Assembly (NCBI GenBank): GCA_028386065.3
Contig: JAKUCV010001470.1
Span: 139,471-203,470, forward strand
From: Turnera subulata
Taxonomy: Eukaryota > Streptophyta > Magnoliopsida > Malpighiales > Passifloraceae
Direction: 5' to 3'
Length of the DNA: 64,000 nucleotides
This document shows, in pieces, positions 20,674 through 43,640 of the stretch. Made by a program: the position numbers and the translations under genes. Positions within the stretch are counted from its first letter, which is position 1. Each line of letters opens with the position of its first letter. The notes below the pieces were generated by a model. That model did no database searches. It was not told the origin of the DNA and saw only the letters and a program-made list of their open reading frames with translations.

Positions 20674-23600
20674 ATGAGTTGCATTGTGTGGAACTGTCGA
20701 GGTCTCGGGCATCCTCGGGCAGTTCGGTGGTTGCGCTCTCTTTTGAGGAGCGAAAACCCGAAAATTGTCTTCTTGATGGAGACACGGAGACGAAATCATG
20801 AGATGGAAAGGATAAAATGGGAGGTGGGTTTTGAACATGGAGTTTATATTAGTTGTTGAGGTAGAGGAGGTGGTCTTGCTCTTTTGTGGAGAAGTGAGGT
20901 ACAGGTGTCTTTGATCTCCTTTTCTTTTCACCATATTGACGTTATTGTGGAGGATATGGGGGGAGAGCCATGGAGGTTGACTGGTTTTTATAGAGACCCC
21001 AACAAATCGAGTAGAAGGTAGTCGTGGGATCTCTTACGTGGGCTGAAAACTATGTCAAACTTGCCATGGGTGGTTTTAGGAGATTTTAATGAAATCTTGA
21101 GGGCTAGTGAGAAGAGAGGAAGGTTGGTGAAACCCGAGAGGTTGATGCGGGCTTTCAAGCTAGCAGTTGATTTTTGTGACCTTGTAGACATTGGCTTCTA
21201 GGGGTATAAGTACACGTGGGATAATGGTAGAGAATATGGTGGCAATGTGAAATTGCGTTTGGACAGGGTATTGTGCTCACTATCGTGGCAACGACTGTTT
21301 CATGGGGCCAAATTAGTACACCTCCAAACTTTTAGGTTCGATCATCTCCCGCTTAAGTTGCTCTTGAGAGAACCGTCTGTCGGTTATGTGAGTAGGGGAC
21401 GTGGACAAGGCAAGTTTGAGGAACATTGGTTACGGGACAATAGGTGCGAGGAGATAGTACTGGAGGTTTGGGGAAATCCAGCAAATTTGGTGTCTACGGA
21501 TAGTGTAGAGTCTAAATTAGGAACCACTCTTGATAGAATGAAGCGTTGGGACAAGGCCACACATGGAAGCATCCCACTCCAGATAAGGAGAGTAACAAGG
21601 AAGTTGGAGCGTGTATCATGGCTACCGGTTATGGAGGATCGGAGAAGAGAGAAGAGGGAGCTTGAGGCAAAGAGAGATGACCTACTTGAAAGAGAAGAAG
21701 TAATGTGGAGCCCGTGCAATCTGGTTGCAAAGTGGAGATGCTAACACCACATTTTTCCACCGGAAAGCTAACCAACGTAGGAGAAAGAACTCGATTGACA
21801 AGCTTGAAGACCAAGATGGACGTTGTATGGTGGATCAGACCGGGATTATGGAGATAGTCGTGGACTATTTCACTAATCTATTTAATTCTAATGGCGGCTC
21901 ACTCTCTTCCCTCTCCCTTCTTCATTTATCTGGTAAAGTATCAGATAACATGACACAGGACTTGAATAAGGCTTTTACTGCCAAGGAGGTAAGGGATGCT
22001 CTTTTCCAAATGAAGGCCAGCAAAGCACTGGGGCCGGACGGTATGCCACCAAGCTTCTTTCAGAATTTTTGGCATATTTTTGGTGACGATGTCACGAGTT
22101 ACGTTTTGAACATGCTGAACACTGGTGTCATTCCCACATCTCTGGGTGAGACGCATATCACCCTCATCCCTAAGTGTAAGAAGCCGACGAAGATTACAGA
22201 CCTTAGGCCAATTAGCTTATGCCAGGTGCTTTATAAAATTGCTTCCAAGGCTGTGGCGAACAGGTTAAAATGTCATATGCCGAAGTTGATTGCTGAGAGC
22301 CTAAGCGCCTTTGTGTCGGGCCGTTTAATTTCAGAAAACATGTTGATTGCATATGAGATGTTGCACTGCCTGTGGAGGAAGAAAAAGGCAAAAGAGGGGG
22401 TATTTTCTCTAAAGTTGGATATGTCGAAGGCGTAAGATCGTGTAGAATGGAATTACCTTAGACATGTGATGGTTTCTATAGGGTTCCCTGATCACTGGAT
22501 AAATCTGATCATGAATTGTGTCTCATCCACATCATATCAAATAGGGGTCAACCGACAGTCCTCTCCAACAATTATGCCCAAGAGGGGGCTTAGGCAAGGC
22601 GATGCCCTCTCACCTTATCTATTTCTTCTGTGCAGTGAGGGCCTATCCTCGATGTTAGAGAGTCAAGAACGAGATGGTAGATGGGAGTCGTTTGCTATAT
22701 GTAATGGAGCCCCGAAAGTGACCCATTTACTTTTTGCGGATGAATGCTTAGTCTTCTCAAAGGCCACCCTGGCTAGTGCAAGAACAATTAAGCAGATCTT
22801 GGAGGACTATCAGATGATGTCGGGTCAGCTTGTTAACTTACAAAAGTCTGCAATACAATTCAGTCCCAATTGTGCACCTGGGCTGAAGAAGGGAATTAAG
22901 GCAATCTTGGGGATTAATGAGGAAGGTTGTCAGGTCAAGTATTTGGGTCTGCCTCCAGTAGTGGGAAAGGCGAGAAGAGCGGTTTTCCAGGACATCAAAG
23001 AAAGGGTATGGCGCGAGTTAAGGGGTGGAAAGGGAGCCTTTTGTCCAAGGTAGAGAAAAAGATCCTCATTAAAGCCATAGCCCAAGCGATCCCATCCTAT
23101 GCTATGGGTGTTTTCAAGCTCCCTGTCACTCTTTGCAATGAGCTGAATGCAATGATAGCTTGATTTTGGTGGGAAGGATGTGAGGATAAGAAGAAATTAT
23201 ACTGGTTGAGTTGGGAAGCTATGTGCAAACCGAAATCTGAAGAGGGATTGGGGTTTCGTGATTTGCATTCCTTTAATTTGTCTCTCTTAGCCAGACAAGG
23301 GTGGAGATTAATGTAATTTCCTAATTCTTTGTGTGCCCGTGTCTTAAAAGCAAAGTATTTTCGATATACGGACTTCCTCAATGCACCACTGGGTCACAGA
23401 CCCTCATTCGCATGGAGATGTATACTTGATGGAAGGAGTACACTAGAAAGGGGTTTAACTCGGTCCATGAGAACTGGTTCATCTACCCACATAAAGAACC
23501 ACCCGTGGTTGCCAAGATTGTGGTCGTTTAAGCCTATTCACATAAAAGAAGGTGAGGGTAATGCAACACTAGACTCTCTTATGCTACAGAATCCCAGAAG

Positions 23601-24776
23601 GTGGAATATTGAGGAATTAGAGAGATTGTTCTTAGCACAAGATGTGGAATGCATTAAGGAAATTCCCCTCCCTCACTCTGACGTGGAAGATTCATGGTGC
23701 TGGTTTTTCTCAAAGAATGGTCTGTTTTCATCCCGAAGTGCCTATCAAGCTCAACGCACCTATGATGCCCAAGTGAGGAAGTCAGCTGCAAGTCCATCAA
23801 ACAATGAGGCAAGCAAAATCTTTTGGAGGAAATTGTGGGGTGCACAGGTGCATAACAGGGTGAAAACCTTCGCCCGGCGCATGGCCCATAATATTTTACC
23901 CGCCAAAAGCAACTTGTGCAGGAGAAGACTCCTATCAAAAGATCAATGTGATAGGTGCGAGAAGGAAGTGGAGTCTTTTGCCCATGCCTTATTTGAATGC
24001 CAACATGTTGCTGAAGTGTTCCACGGGGTCTGTTTTACCGAGGGAGTGGTTGAATGAAGTGCTCTTGAGTGGTGGTAAGGAGAGCGTGGCATTGGCCCTT
24101 ACAGTGACATTCTTTCTCTGGCAAGATAGAAACAAGGCTATTTTTCAAAGGAAGGAGTGTTTTGCTTGGGATACCTTTGAGCATGCTAGTCGATTTAGTA
24201 AAGATTTTTTGGAGGGTAAAGGGAAAAGGCACAGGTAGTTGACGACCAGGCCACAACCCCCTCAACTGAGGAGTTGGAATCCTCCCCTAGCTGGGGTAGT
24301 TAAGATTAATACTGATGGAGCAGTTTTTGATAGAGGGAAATTTGGTGGCATTGGGGCAGTATTCAGAAGACATGATGGAACTTTTTTAGCAGCGTCTGCA
24401 GAAAGAATCCCACACTGTGCAGATCCTTTGATGCTGGAAACGTTGGCTGTTAGGAATGCTTTACTCCTTGCAAAAGAAAAATCCATCTCCCAGGTTGTTG
24501 TGAGACGGACTCCCAAACTTTGGCACTTGCTATCCATAACCAAGTTGAGGACTTATCACCTTTTGGAGTTTTAGTTAAAGACATAAACATCATAGTGAGC
24601 AGTTTCATCTCCTGTCAATGTCTTTTTGTTCCTAGAGATGGTAACAAAGTGGCGCATGCTATAGCGCAACTTGCTAAATGTTGTAATGAGCGCAAAGTAT
24701 GGTCAACAAGCCCACCACAGTATATCTGGGACTTGTTAAAATCTGACTGTAGAATCTCTCAATCTCTAAATCAATG
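20674..24776 (+). pseudogene. LINE ORF2: endonuclease, reverse transcriptase, RNase H
   Basis: From ATG 20674: apurinic-type endonuclease (IVWNCRGLGHP, FLMETRR, VVLGDFNEI) with stops at 20857, 21019 and 21199. Reverse transcriptase begins near 21725 after a frameshift (ALGPDGMPPSFFQ, LIPKCKKP, RPISLCQVLYKI, AFVSGRLI), with a stop inside the SKA-DRVEW motif at 22433. The catalytic box reads FADE at 22733-22744 instead of FADD. A frameshift near 23000, stops near 23161 and 23313, zf-RVT near 23870-24010, a frameshift near 24030, and RNase H from 24290 (INTDGAV) with a further shift near 24505 follow. Confidence 0.92.
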
Positions 24777-25051
24777 AATGCCTTTGGGGCACCTTTCATC
24801 AAAAAAAAAATAATAATAATATCAAAAAAAGTATATATTTTAATATATGTAAAGGTAATTGCATATAGATGATGTTTATAACAGAAGAAATCACTCAATT
24901 TTATTGAAGGGTGCCTTTATAGCTCCACGCTCATGATTTGCTTAGCACTCTCGCTAGAAAACATTGAAAATAATTAGTAAGACAGAGGGGAAAAATAGCT
25001 TATACACCCTATATAGATATTCATATACCTCATCTTTTCATGGTGTTCCAT

Positions 25052-26500
25052 GTATCTTGTGTTTTTTTTGTGGGAGGAAGAGTGAATTGTCTACTCCTTG
25101 TTTTACAAAGTTATGCACGAATTGGAAGTTTACAAGGTGTAAACTATAAATATATAAAGAAAATCTTCTACTTCCTATAGGGTTTTTATTTTAATTTTTT
25201 TTTGATAAATTTAGGTGAAAAGATCGAAAAACATTAGTATAATCAGTTGCCAATGCTGCTACACCATCGCCAACACTAGTAAACTTATTTATTAGGAGTC
25301 CACTTTGTGGTATATATAGTAGACAATATCCCATATCAAAATAAACTTTGACAATTGTTTGATAAAACTAAACAGCTAATAGTTGATTTAAAGATGATTG
25401 AAATAAGTTTAGTAATGTAGTAAACTTATTCCTCTAACTTTTCGCCTTCTCCGCCTTGTTTTCATCATGAATGTCCTTAAGTACTCTTCGACCTTCTGTA
25501 TATATAGGAATATGGTCCATTATCTCTCTATTATTTGAATTTGATGCTAATTGTATGCCTTGACTGCTAGGGGAAGAAAAACCCTTAAACTAATTTTTTT
25601 ACAAAAAAATGACAGAAATCAACGACGTTTAGAATGTATACATTCTAAGGAAGAAGAAACAAATCAGGAGGTTAACGTTTTGTCGTTATGGAAAAGTGGT
25701 GGGATATTATGTTTATGGTAGTACCTATATAACAAGAAACAGGCTCATCATATAATTCTACACATGCTGTTTTAGAATTGTAAAACTATCAATACCAAAT
25801 ATCTAATAGATCGGTCTGAAAGTTGTTTAGTTGTTTGATAACAAATTTGTTAGACGACATGCAGCGGTCGAATACAAATGGAAGAGGGCTCATCAGCTAC
25901 AACATTGCTTGCATTCACAGTTGCAATGCATGACATGAAGGGATTGGAATTGATGCATCATATCTCCAACAAGGGAAGACCCTCCAACCTTTTCTATTAT
26001 ACTAGTCGATAGATGTGAGACTCAGATATCAAAATTTTGATCCCATAGTACTACGACAAAGTTCTTGATTACCCAAACTCCTAACAAATAAGATCAACTT
26101 CAGCACTGGTGCAGGCAGGATAGGTTGAGGGAGAGCTGAATTCCAATCTCCATTAGTGAGAATAATATTGCAAGCTCTCCATCTTGTTTCGGTTCACAAA
26201 CTGTGTGGCAGTCAACAAGGGAAAGGTTAGCAGAGTATTTCCCAATTGCTACCCCAAACAAAGCTTCTCACTCCGTGATCTACATCATCACATAAAGACT
26301 TTGGCAAAGGGACAATATATGCATTCAGTAGTAAGAAATAGACTGGAGGACTGATTGTGCCAATATCCCATTGGTATAAGATGTCAAAATTGATATTCCA
26401 AGTAAAGTAGAATTAAAACATTTAAAGATTAAGCTCACCCAACCAAACTCTTACAATTCTTAATAGAAAGCGAGAATAGAAGAAATCCTATAGTTTATAC
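25052..26500. other. Non-coding stretch between cystatin-like copy B and the PEC-like gene
   Basis: AT-rich, no supported exon, RNA gene or repeat. The proximal part would be the upstream region of copy B. The region from about 26500 upward is taken as the 3' untranslated region of the PEC-like gene on the minus strand. Confidence 0.5.
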
Positions 26501-26904
26501 AACATCTTAATTGGATTAAATGATAACGCGTGCAATGTCGCATAATGTTATTTTTAGCTTATAGATATCTACACTCAAACTCTTCCTGTGTTTACACTTA
26601 TCGGGAAAAAAACAGTAGTGAAGGGATTTGTCGGCAATGTACTGCTTGGAGGATGTCCCAACACTTAGTTTTCCTTCTTTTTTATAAAACACAGCTACAC
26701 TTTGTTCTGTGTCCATTCTTCTTCTCTTTTCACGAAGCCACAAACGAGCCTAACTCCCATTGGTTTCTTACTGAAATTTATTGGCAAAATCATGTGATGG
26801 CTTCTACTTGTACTGATGCTCTACAGAAGGAAGCTACGACAAGACCCCTGCAACAATGAAGAAACTATACAAGGAGCATCACGGAGGATAACTCAAGTTC
26901 AGCA

Positions 26905-37031
<10,127 letters not shown>

Positions 37032-37330
37032 TTTTTTATGTCTTCTCCGTGCCCCTGTCTCTGTTTTAAAACAAAAAAGGAATGGTGTTCGAAGAAATTC
37101 CTGAGAGAAAGAAAGAAAGAAACAGAGATTGACTGAGTATAGTGTGTGTGGGTGGGTGTTTTTGGTGGGTGTTGTGTTGGTTGGTTGGTTATGAGAAGAG
37201 AAGAGCGAGAGAAGTAACGTGTGCGTGTCGCTTTCTGATCTGGAAGAAGAGTGGAGGATGACGGACCCGGCAGAGAGAGCGACTGCTGCTTACTTTGGTT
37301 ACATACAGAGAGAGAGCACCGAGGTTCTAT
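37032..37330 (-). promoter_or_regulatory. Leader and proximal promoter region of the PEC-like gene
   Basis: Upstream of ATG 37031 the minus strand is pyrimidine-rich with CT runs and CCAACCAACCAACC near 37170-37190, typical of a plant 5' leader. No definite TATA box was identified, which is common for plastid-protein genes. Confidence 0.35.
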
Positions 37331-40300
37331 CTCCGTGGACGGTGGACCACCACCCCCCCTCCCCCACTCCCACCACTTTTTAGTCTCTTTGTTTGTCCTA
37401 AAAAATGGGCAAATCGGAATCCACCCACAAACCCGAAAAAAATACTACTTTTCTAAGTTATATTATTAGTATATAGCTTCTTTTTTTTGGTTTTTTTGTT
37501 TTGGGAATGGATAATAAGTTATAGCTGCTTATTGGTCCATCTGATTTTATTGTCATTCATTAATAATTGTATTTGTTGGTGATGTCATTAATAGTACTAA
37601 TACTCCCAGTGTCCGATTGACGAACGAAGCAGTTGTATTGGATCTAGTGCGTGCTGAAGAGAGAGAGAGAGAGAGAGGTGGGTCCCACTTAGATTCTGGA
37701 GGAGAAGGGACAACTATTAGTGCACCTTGACCAAAAAAAAACAACTACTAGTGCACGGTTGACTTTTCCTAAAACCAAAAAGAAATAAAACTTTTAGCCC
37801 GTGCAAAAAAATGAATTACTTTCACGAGAAAAAAAAAAGAAAAAGAAAAATTATGCTACTTCTTCATTTACGCAATATCTTCTTCTATTTATGAAGTGTA
37901 AACTGTAAAGCGATATTTTTTTTTTGGAAAACATTACATCAGCAGACATTTCATGCCCAACATTGCATTGACCCTAGTTTCCATAAGTTTAAAATTTTGG
38001 AAAGGACTAAAACCAATTGTTGTGTATGTCAATGCAAAATTATGCACAATTAGTCGGTTGATGTCACAGGGCTCATTATTTTGTTTTGCCAGCCTAACAT
38101 AGTTTGATGATGAGAAGTAGTAGTAATTAATAGAAAGTTTTTATACTATACTCTAATAATTAGAATCAGCAATGTTGATTATTAATGGTTGACAATTAGT
38201 ATTTGCTATTTTTTATTGAGTGACGGTAGTTTTGGGTAGTTACTAGTTAGAAATAATAATGAATGACTATGGCGTTACAGGTAGGTTATGGGTATTTTTT
38301 TTGTTTTTTTTTCTTTTTTAACATGGTTATGGGTAGTTGACGATGATCCACATGTGCTAATTAGTGAGTAGACTTTTTTGTGGTTGAGTTGTTATACATG
38401 TTGCCTAAAACTATGTTGTTGATTAATATTTCCAACAATATGGAAAGTATAAGTTATTTTTTTACAGAGAAAAATATTATTGAAAAGGCTTTTCTTTTGA
38501 AATACGATATTATCTTTGTTATATATCTGGTATTTGGAGATTATTGCATATATAATACCTCAAACTCGTAATTTCCTTAAGTGAAACCGAACTACTTACA
38601 ACTCAAAACCAACTCGGTAAATACTTGGTCAATTGATTAATAATATACTTAATAAGATGCCTCATAAGAAAAGGGAGAATATTCTTCGACAAAAAAACAA
38701 AAGGGAGAATATTTAGTTAAGCATATCGATTTCCACGAAATAATAAACAGGCAAGGAGTACTATTCATTCAAGCAGTATATCCATTTCTTCGACTAATAA
38801 TAAATAGGCAGCTTTGGGAATGCACCTCCAAAGTTTTGGCTATCCTTATTATCGATGCTTATGGTTGGTAGGACAAATAAATGGTGTACAAATTTTAGGA
38901 TTACGGAATTTAAAATCTAAAATTGGTTATATTATCTGGGACTTCGAAAAGAATATATGAAAATTGATGTCCAATGGTAAGCTCTAATTAGATTTCTATC
39001 CATGAAGTTGCTCTTAGCTAGGCTCTATATGTTCTTGGCACGATTTGAAACTTTGAAAGCATGGTACCTGGAGTGCCTCCATAGTCAATGACGAAATCAA
39101 CATATAGATCTTTATGGCATTTTGGTTGTCTGGCAACTACAATACTTAAAATTAAGTGGGATAATTAGACTGAACTGTTTGTTAGGAGTCCTCATCACCT
39201 TTTCTTTTTCTAAGTACACGTATCTTTGTTCATCTTTCACGACTAATAATCATTGAACTTTTATACCGACACAGTTGTTAATTTGTACCTATGAGGAGGC
39301 AGAAAGCACATTAACCTTTTAGCTACTTTTATCATTTAAGCGACAACTTTGGTGGCCCCAAAAGAGGAAGAGCATGCAATAGTGGTCAGCTCACGAACCA
39401 ACCCATATAATTAACCCCACCACCTACTCAAATTTCGCACGTTGAGTCGCAGGAGCACTAAATCAAATTAAAGTTTGTTGTACCTTTTTCCCCATCTAAA
39501 AGTTCATTGGAAGTCAATACTGCGCTGTACCTTTGTGAGGTGTGCCGGTGCGTTTGAGTGTGTTGACCTACAGATGTTAGACTTATTTATTATGAAGAAG
39601 TGAATGGTGGAGTATTAGCTAAGGACTGGCCACATTAATATTAACCCAAGTTCTAAAAATTGTGGATGGCATTGAATGCTTGTTGGTACTTTTTCTGGCT
39701 AGTAATTTGTTGGCGTTCCTGCGATTGTATGTTGTCATTTGTTTTTGGACCATCATCGGTACGTACTACGTTGTCAATTGTACCCTGTTCTGCCAGGTTG
39801 CTGGGGTTATATAAAGCCATTGATATTGGATGAAAACTGGAACGATTAGATGTTTTGTTGTCCCCTTTGCGTTATATTTTTGTCCTGGGCCACGAAGTTG
39901 TTTTTCTGGTTTGGAAATTTTGCTGGGCATTCAATCATTTTTCTCATGGCGATAGTGTGTATACGATGTCGCTGCAAATTTGTGTAACCTTGCACGTAAG
40001 AATAAAGCGTCCCAATGTAACAAACAAAAAAAGTCCATCCCAGCAGACTAATAAAGAGTGTATATATTATTGTGGATGCATATATGTAGAGGTTGGCTGC
40101 ATAAAATCCTTTGTCCAACAATGTGTCTCTGTGCAAGTAAATGGAATACGTAAAACTAGGAGAATAAATGGTAACTTAATTACAAAATAGAATAAGGAGA
40201 ACAAGGGGTCAATTAAACTAATTGCATTCACGTGATGCTACTTACTCAAGGAGGGAAAAGAGAATCTAGGCGAGAGTGAAATTTTAACCTCCATCTCCAC

Positions 40301-40963
40301 TAAAGCATGGAGTAATTCTCTTTTAGCCCAGAAGCTTCACCTTTTTAATGGGATTCGGTGAATCTAAGCGAAAGTGAGGGAGGAAATGTAATTAATTATC
40401 TAATTCTTGAACTTGGCGGGAAAATTCGGTTGAGACTTGAAAGTAATTTGGTATGAGATTAAAGGATTGGATTTAGTAGCCCATATGCTTCGTGGGTTTA
40501 AGTCATCTTGAGATCTTGTGTTATTGATAATATATATTACCATAAAGAAGTAATCACAAGGCACAAAACTAACACATGATAACCTCAAACTCCACTAAAG
40601 CTTGGAGTAGTATATGCATGTGCTATACAAATTCTTGTCACTTTGGATACAGCCTCTTATAAATAACAGGAGTTGTGTTTATGTTTCTTTGATGCTGAGC
40701 CAGCTAGGATGAAGGTGCAAATTCAATCCCTTTTTCTTCGGGCAAATAAAGGAATTAGTTAATGAGTCCTGGAAGAAGATAAACCAATCCCATTTGGCAG
40801 CAGCCATTTCAGAATTCCGATTAGGGAAGGTATGTAGATGGGCTTAGAGCTCCGGATAAACCATCTAATAACAGAGTACTATTCTTAATAATCAAGCCCA
40901 TTCCATTACTGAAACAAGAAAAATGGCCCAAAGATATACAGTCCAACTACACAACTGAAAGTT
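37331..40963. other. Non-coding intergenic stretch
   Basis: No exon, RNA gene or element can be supported across 3.6 kb. A (GA)n microsatellite lies at 37658-37678 and a short direct repeat (AAGGGAGAATATT) near 38671 and 38701. Open frames around 39850-40190 overlap on both strands and show no family motif. Confidence 0.5.
37658..37678. repeat. (GA)n microsatellite
   Basis: About ten GA units, uninterrupted. Confidence 0.9.
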
Positions 40964-43012
40964 GACCAGTGAGCTTTGTTTTTTTTGGTTTGAAGACGGG
41001 GCAGAAGCCCTTTCTATTGCAATGAATTAACCAGAAATACAAAAACGAGGCCAGGAAACGCCCCGAATGTCACTGTTGTAAACATCCAAACAAAAAGCAG
41101 GAATCAAAGAGTAAAGATTGAATTGCATGAGCAAGCCAGAAGATTCATTGGCTAAAGCGTCAGCCAACCGATTGGCTTCCCGATATGTGTGCACCAGCTG
41201 AACCTGCCAATCTTGCTCCAGAAGCGAGATCACCCGGTGAAGTAACGGGTCGAACACACCATCCCGACGAGACTGAAGAAGAAGAAACAAAGGTTGTGAG
41301 TCAATCTCAAGAATAACCTGACGGAGACCTACAGACCAAGCATGCTGAAGACCAAAAAACACAGCCCAAGTCTCTGCTTTAACAGAGGAGCAGATCCCCA
41401 AGAACACAGAGAAACCAAACAGCCAGCTCCCCCTAGAATCACGACAAACTCCTCCAGCATAAGCCGGGCCAGGGTTGCCCTTGCTCGCACCGTCCGTGTT
41501 CAGCTTTACCCATCCCGGAGGAGGAGCCAACCAACCAATATCACACCACTGCCGACCCGGTCGAGCACCCAAGTCCGACTTTGAAAGAAGTATCCGTTGT
41601 ACCTCATGAGCAAAACTATAGATGTCCGGAATAGAATAAAAACCAATACCATGCCTCCCAAAGATCCATCCATTCCGCCAACCCCACAACTTCCACAGCG
41701 TGACGCGAAACACCGTGGGCCAGGATAGACCATCCAAGCGGCCAAACTCACCAGTAAGATTTCGTCTAATCCAAGTATGCAATGAACCAGTAGAGAAAGC
41801 AGTCCACATGGAAGGTGAGACCAATTTGCGCCACACCCGTTGTGCACGCCAGCATCCACGTAATACATGCAGCGTATTCTCCACAACACCACTACATGCA
41901 TCACAGCACGGCGAGGCTGCAAACCGGCGCCGGAAACGTTGGTCATTCGTCATAAGACTTTCACGAACCACAAGCTAAAGGAAAGAACAAATCCGGTGTG
42001 GACCGCGCCATTTCCAAACCAACTCCCAGATAGAATCCTTACCCCCCCCCCCCAACTGTCTTTGGCCAATAACTCATAAGCAGATCGCGACGTAAATGCA
42101 CCCGAACTAGAGCCACCCCAACACACCATGTCAACTTGATTCTGAATAGGAGGTAGCATAGATGCTACCTGAAGAACAATCTCCTGGGGAAGAAGATTAC
42201 TAAATAGGCTCCAGTTCCATGCACCCGACGCTGTAACAAAACGAGACAAAGGCCAATTAAGCTGTTCCTCTGCCACAGGACTAGTGGCATAGCAAATCAA
42301 ACGAGAATCACAGCCCTCAAGTCAACCCACCAATCACTCCAAAAACGAATGTGCCTGCCGTCACCAACAACCCACCTGACACCCTTCACGACCACCGCCC
42401 ACACCGATTTAATGGCACGCCAAATCGGAGACCCAGAGGTTTTGTCACGTAAGTAAACACGCCCCTCCACAACATGGAAATATTTTGCCACCAAAAGTTT
42501 AACCCACAGGCGGTCCTCCGAGCTAATGATAGCCCAAGCAAGCTTCATGATGAGAGCATCATTGAACCAATGAAGATGTTTCAAGCCCACACCCCCTCTA
42601 TTCTTGGGCTGACAAAGAGAATCCCATTTAACTAAATGAGAATGTTTAGTGTCCACAGTATCACCCCAGATAAAATTACGGCATAACCGTTCAATCTCCA
42701 GACAAACTCCCTTTGGCAGCTTAGCTGACTGCATCGTGTAGACTGGAAGAGCACTAAGAACCGACTGACAGAGAGTAATACGGCCAGCCAAAGAAAGTTG
42801 CTCGACCTTCCAACCGGCCAAACGTTCCCGGACCGAATCAAGGATGCCAGCATATGTATTCTTAGTAATGCCGCCAGCATATAATGGCACCCAAGATAAA
42901 TTCCAAGATCATCAGAACGTTGGAATCCACTGAGGCCACTAATCTGCGATTGGAGCTCATTAGACACATTGCGCGAGAAAAATATTCTCGTCTTAGACCA
43001 GTGAGCTTTGTT
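40964..43012 (-). mobile_element. 5'-truncated LINE with perfect 17-bp target duplication
   Basis: GACCAGTGAGCTTTGTT occurs at 40964-40980 and again at 42996-43012. The inserted 2015 bp (40981-42995) begins with a short T run, i.e. the 3' A-tail of a minus-strand element, and contains only the 3' third of LINE ORF2. Long perfect duplications plus 5' truncation are the signature of target-primed reverse transcription. The perfect duplication suggests it is younger than the LINE at 18.6 kb. Confidence 0.95.
41027..42890 (-). pseudogene. LINE ORF2 3' part: RT thumb region, zf-RVT, RNase H
   Basis: Minus-strand frame 42890-42297 carries the post-RT region (LAGWKVEQLSLAGRITL, LERLCRNFIWGD-type motif, KHLHWFNDALIMKLAWAI). 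Frame 41971-41027 carries zf-RVT (CCDACSGVVENTLHVLRGCW) and an RVT_3 RNase H with VKLNTDGASKGNPGPA, KAETWA, LEIDSQPL and REANRLADALAN. At least one frameshift or stop separates the two frames near 42000-42300. A poly-C run lies at about 42043-42052. Confidence 0.9.
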
Positions 43013-43640
43013 GTAACAATCCTTTTGCAATATATATTAGTTTTCACGTTTTAGTGAGTTGATCTTCTTTGACTGTAAGGACAGTTTTGATATTTGGTCA
43101 AATGCCAACAATTCAAAACACAAATAATCTATTTGTTATAGCATAACTTATACAACTGCAAAGAAAATGAAAACTAGGAGCACCACCATAAATTGAAAAG
43201 AGAAAGAAAATGAAAAACAAAAATAATTATAAGACTATTCCTACATACACTATTGTTGTAGGAATAGTGTATGTAGAACCATCAAGAAGGAGAGTTATGA
43301 GAAATATACATAGGTCAATATATACTCATGAAGCATAATGTTATAATAGAGCTCTATGGGGAAGCATCAGCCTGTAGAGTGTGGACACTGGGTAAGAAGA
43401 ATATGAAGTTCAGGAAAGTAACCTTTTCAAGGCTAAGAATGCTCAATAATGATTATAATCCCTGTGATTCAAAACAGCTTGGGAATTTTCCCCTACGCAG
43501 ATTTTTTCCCTTTTCCATATTACATTACTTCCCCTTTTTGAAAGTATTCCATCACTCCCTAAAATAACTCTACTAGTAATATATATACCACAACTTAAAG
43601 GAAATGCCATCTATTAACTACCAAAAAACAAAAATCCATC
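43013..43640. other. Non-coding stretch with a perfect hairpin
   Basis: Downstream flank of the LYK gene. It holds no exon. The inverted repeat at 43243-43278 is listed separately. Confidence 0.5.
43243..43278. repeat. Perfect inverted repeat, 14-bp arms and 8-bp loop
   Basis: CTACATACACTATT at 43243-43256 pairs exactly with AATAGTGTATGTAG at 43265-43278. It may be a remnant of a miniature inverted-repeat element or a transcript hairpin about 360 bp beyond the LYK stop codon. Confidence 0.85.

Larger units (their letters stand above)
18603..24838 (+). mobile_element. Near full-length L1-type LINE, degenerate
   Basis: The body is about 18612-24829 (6.2 kb), ending in an A-rich tail, with an imperfect 9-bp target duplication (AGTATAAAT at 18603, AGTATATAT at 24830). 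ORF1 has DUF4283 and a CCHC knuckle; ORF2 has endonuclease, reverse transcriptase, zf-RVT and RNase H. A 5' untranslated region precedes ORF1, so it is not 5'-truncated. Many frameshifts and stops show it is old and dead. Confidence 0.92.
16409..25051 (-). pseudogene. Cystatin-fold-like gene, copy B, split by two insertions
   Basis: Paralogue of copy A (1-755). Exon 1 starts at ATG 25051 (MEHHEK) and exon 2 is near 24955-24900. Exon 3 lies at about 18540-18480 and the last exon at 16600-16409 (the HINF-type region near 16520-16450). Exon 2 is shortened relative to copy A. A Mutator-like element (16613-18386) lies in the intron before the last exon and a LINE (18612-24829) lies between exons 2 and 3. 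With these breaks and shifted frames it is best treated as a pseudogene. Confidence 0.65.

Noticed and set aside
39846..40190. Overlapping ~100-codon frames on both strands
   Set aside because: No family motif, no splice context and no conserved composition; likely chance.
42043..42052. Poly-C run in the truncated LINE as a regulatory motif
   Set aside because: A homopolymer inside a dead element, possibly with sequencing-length uncertainty.
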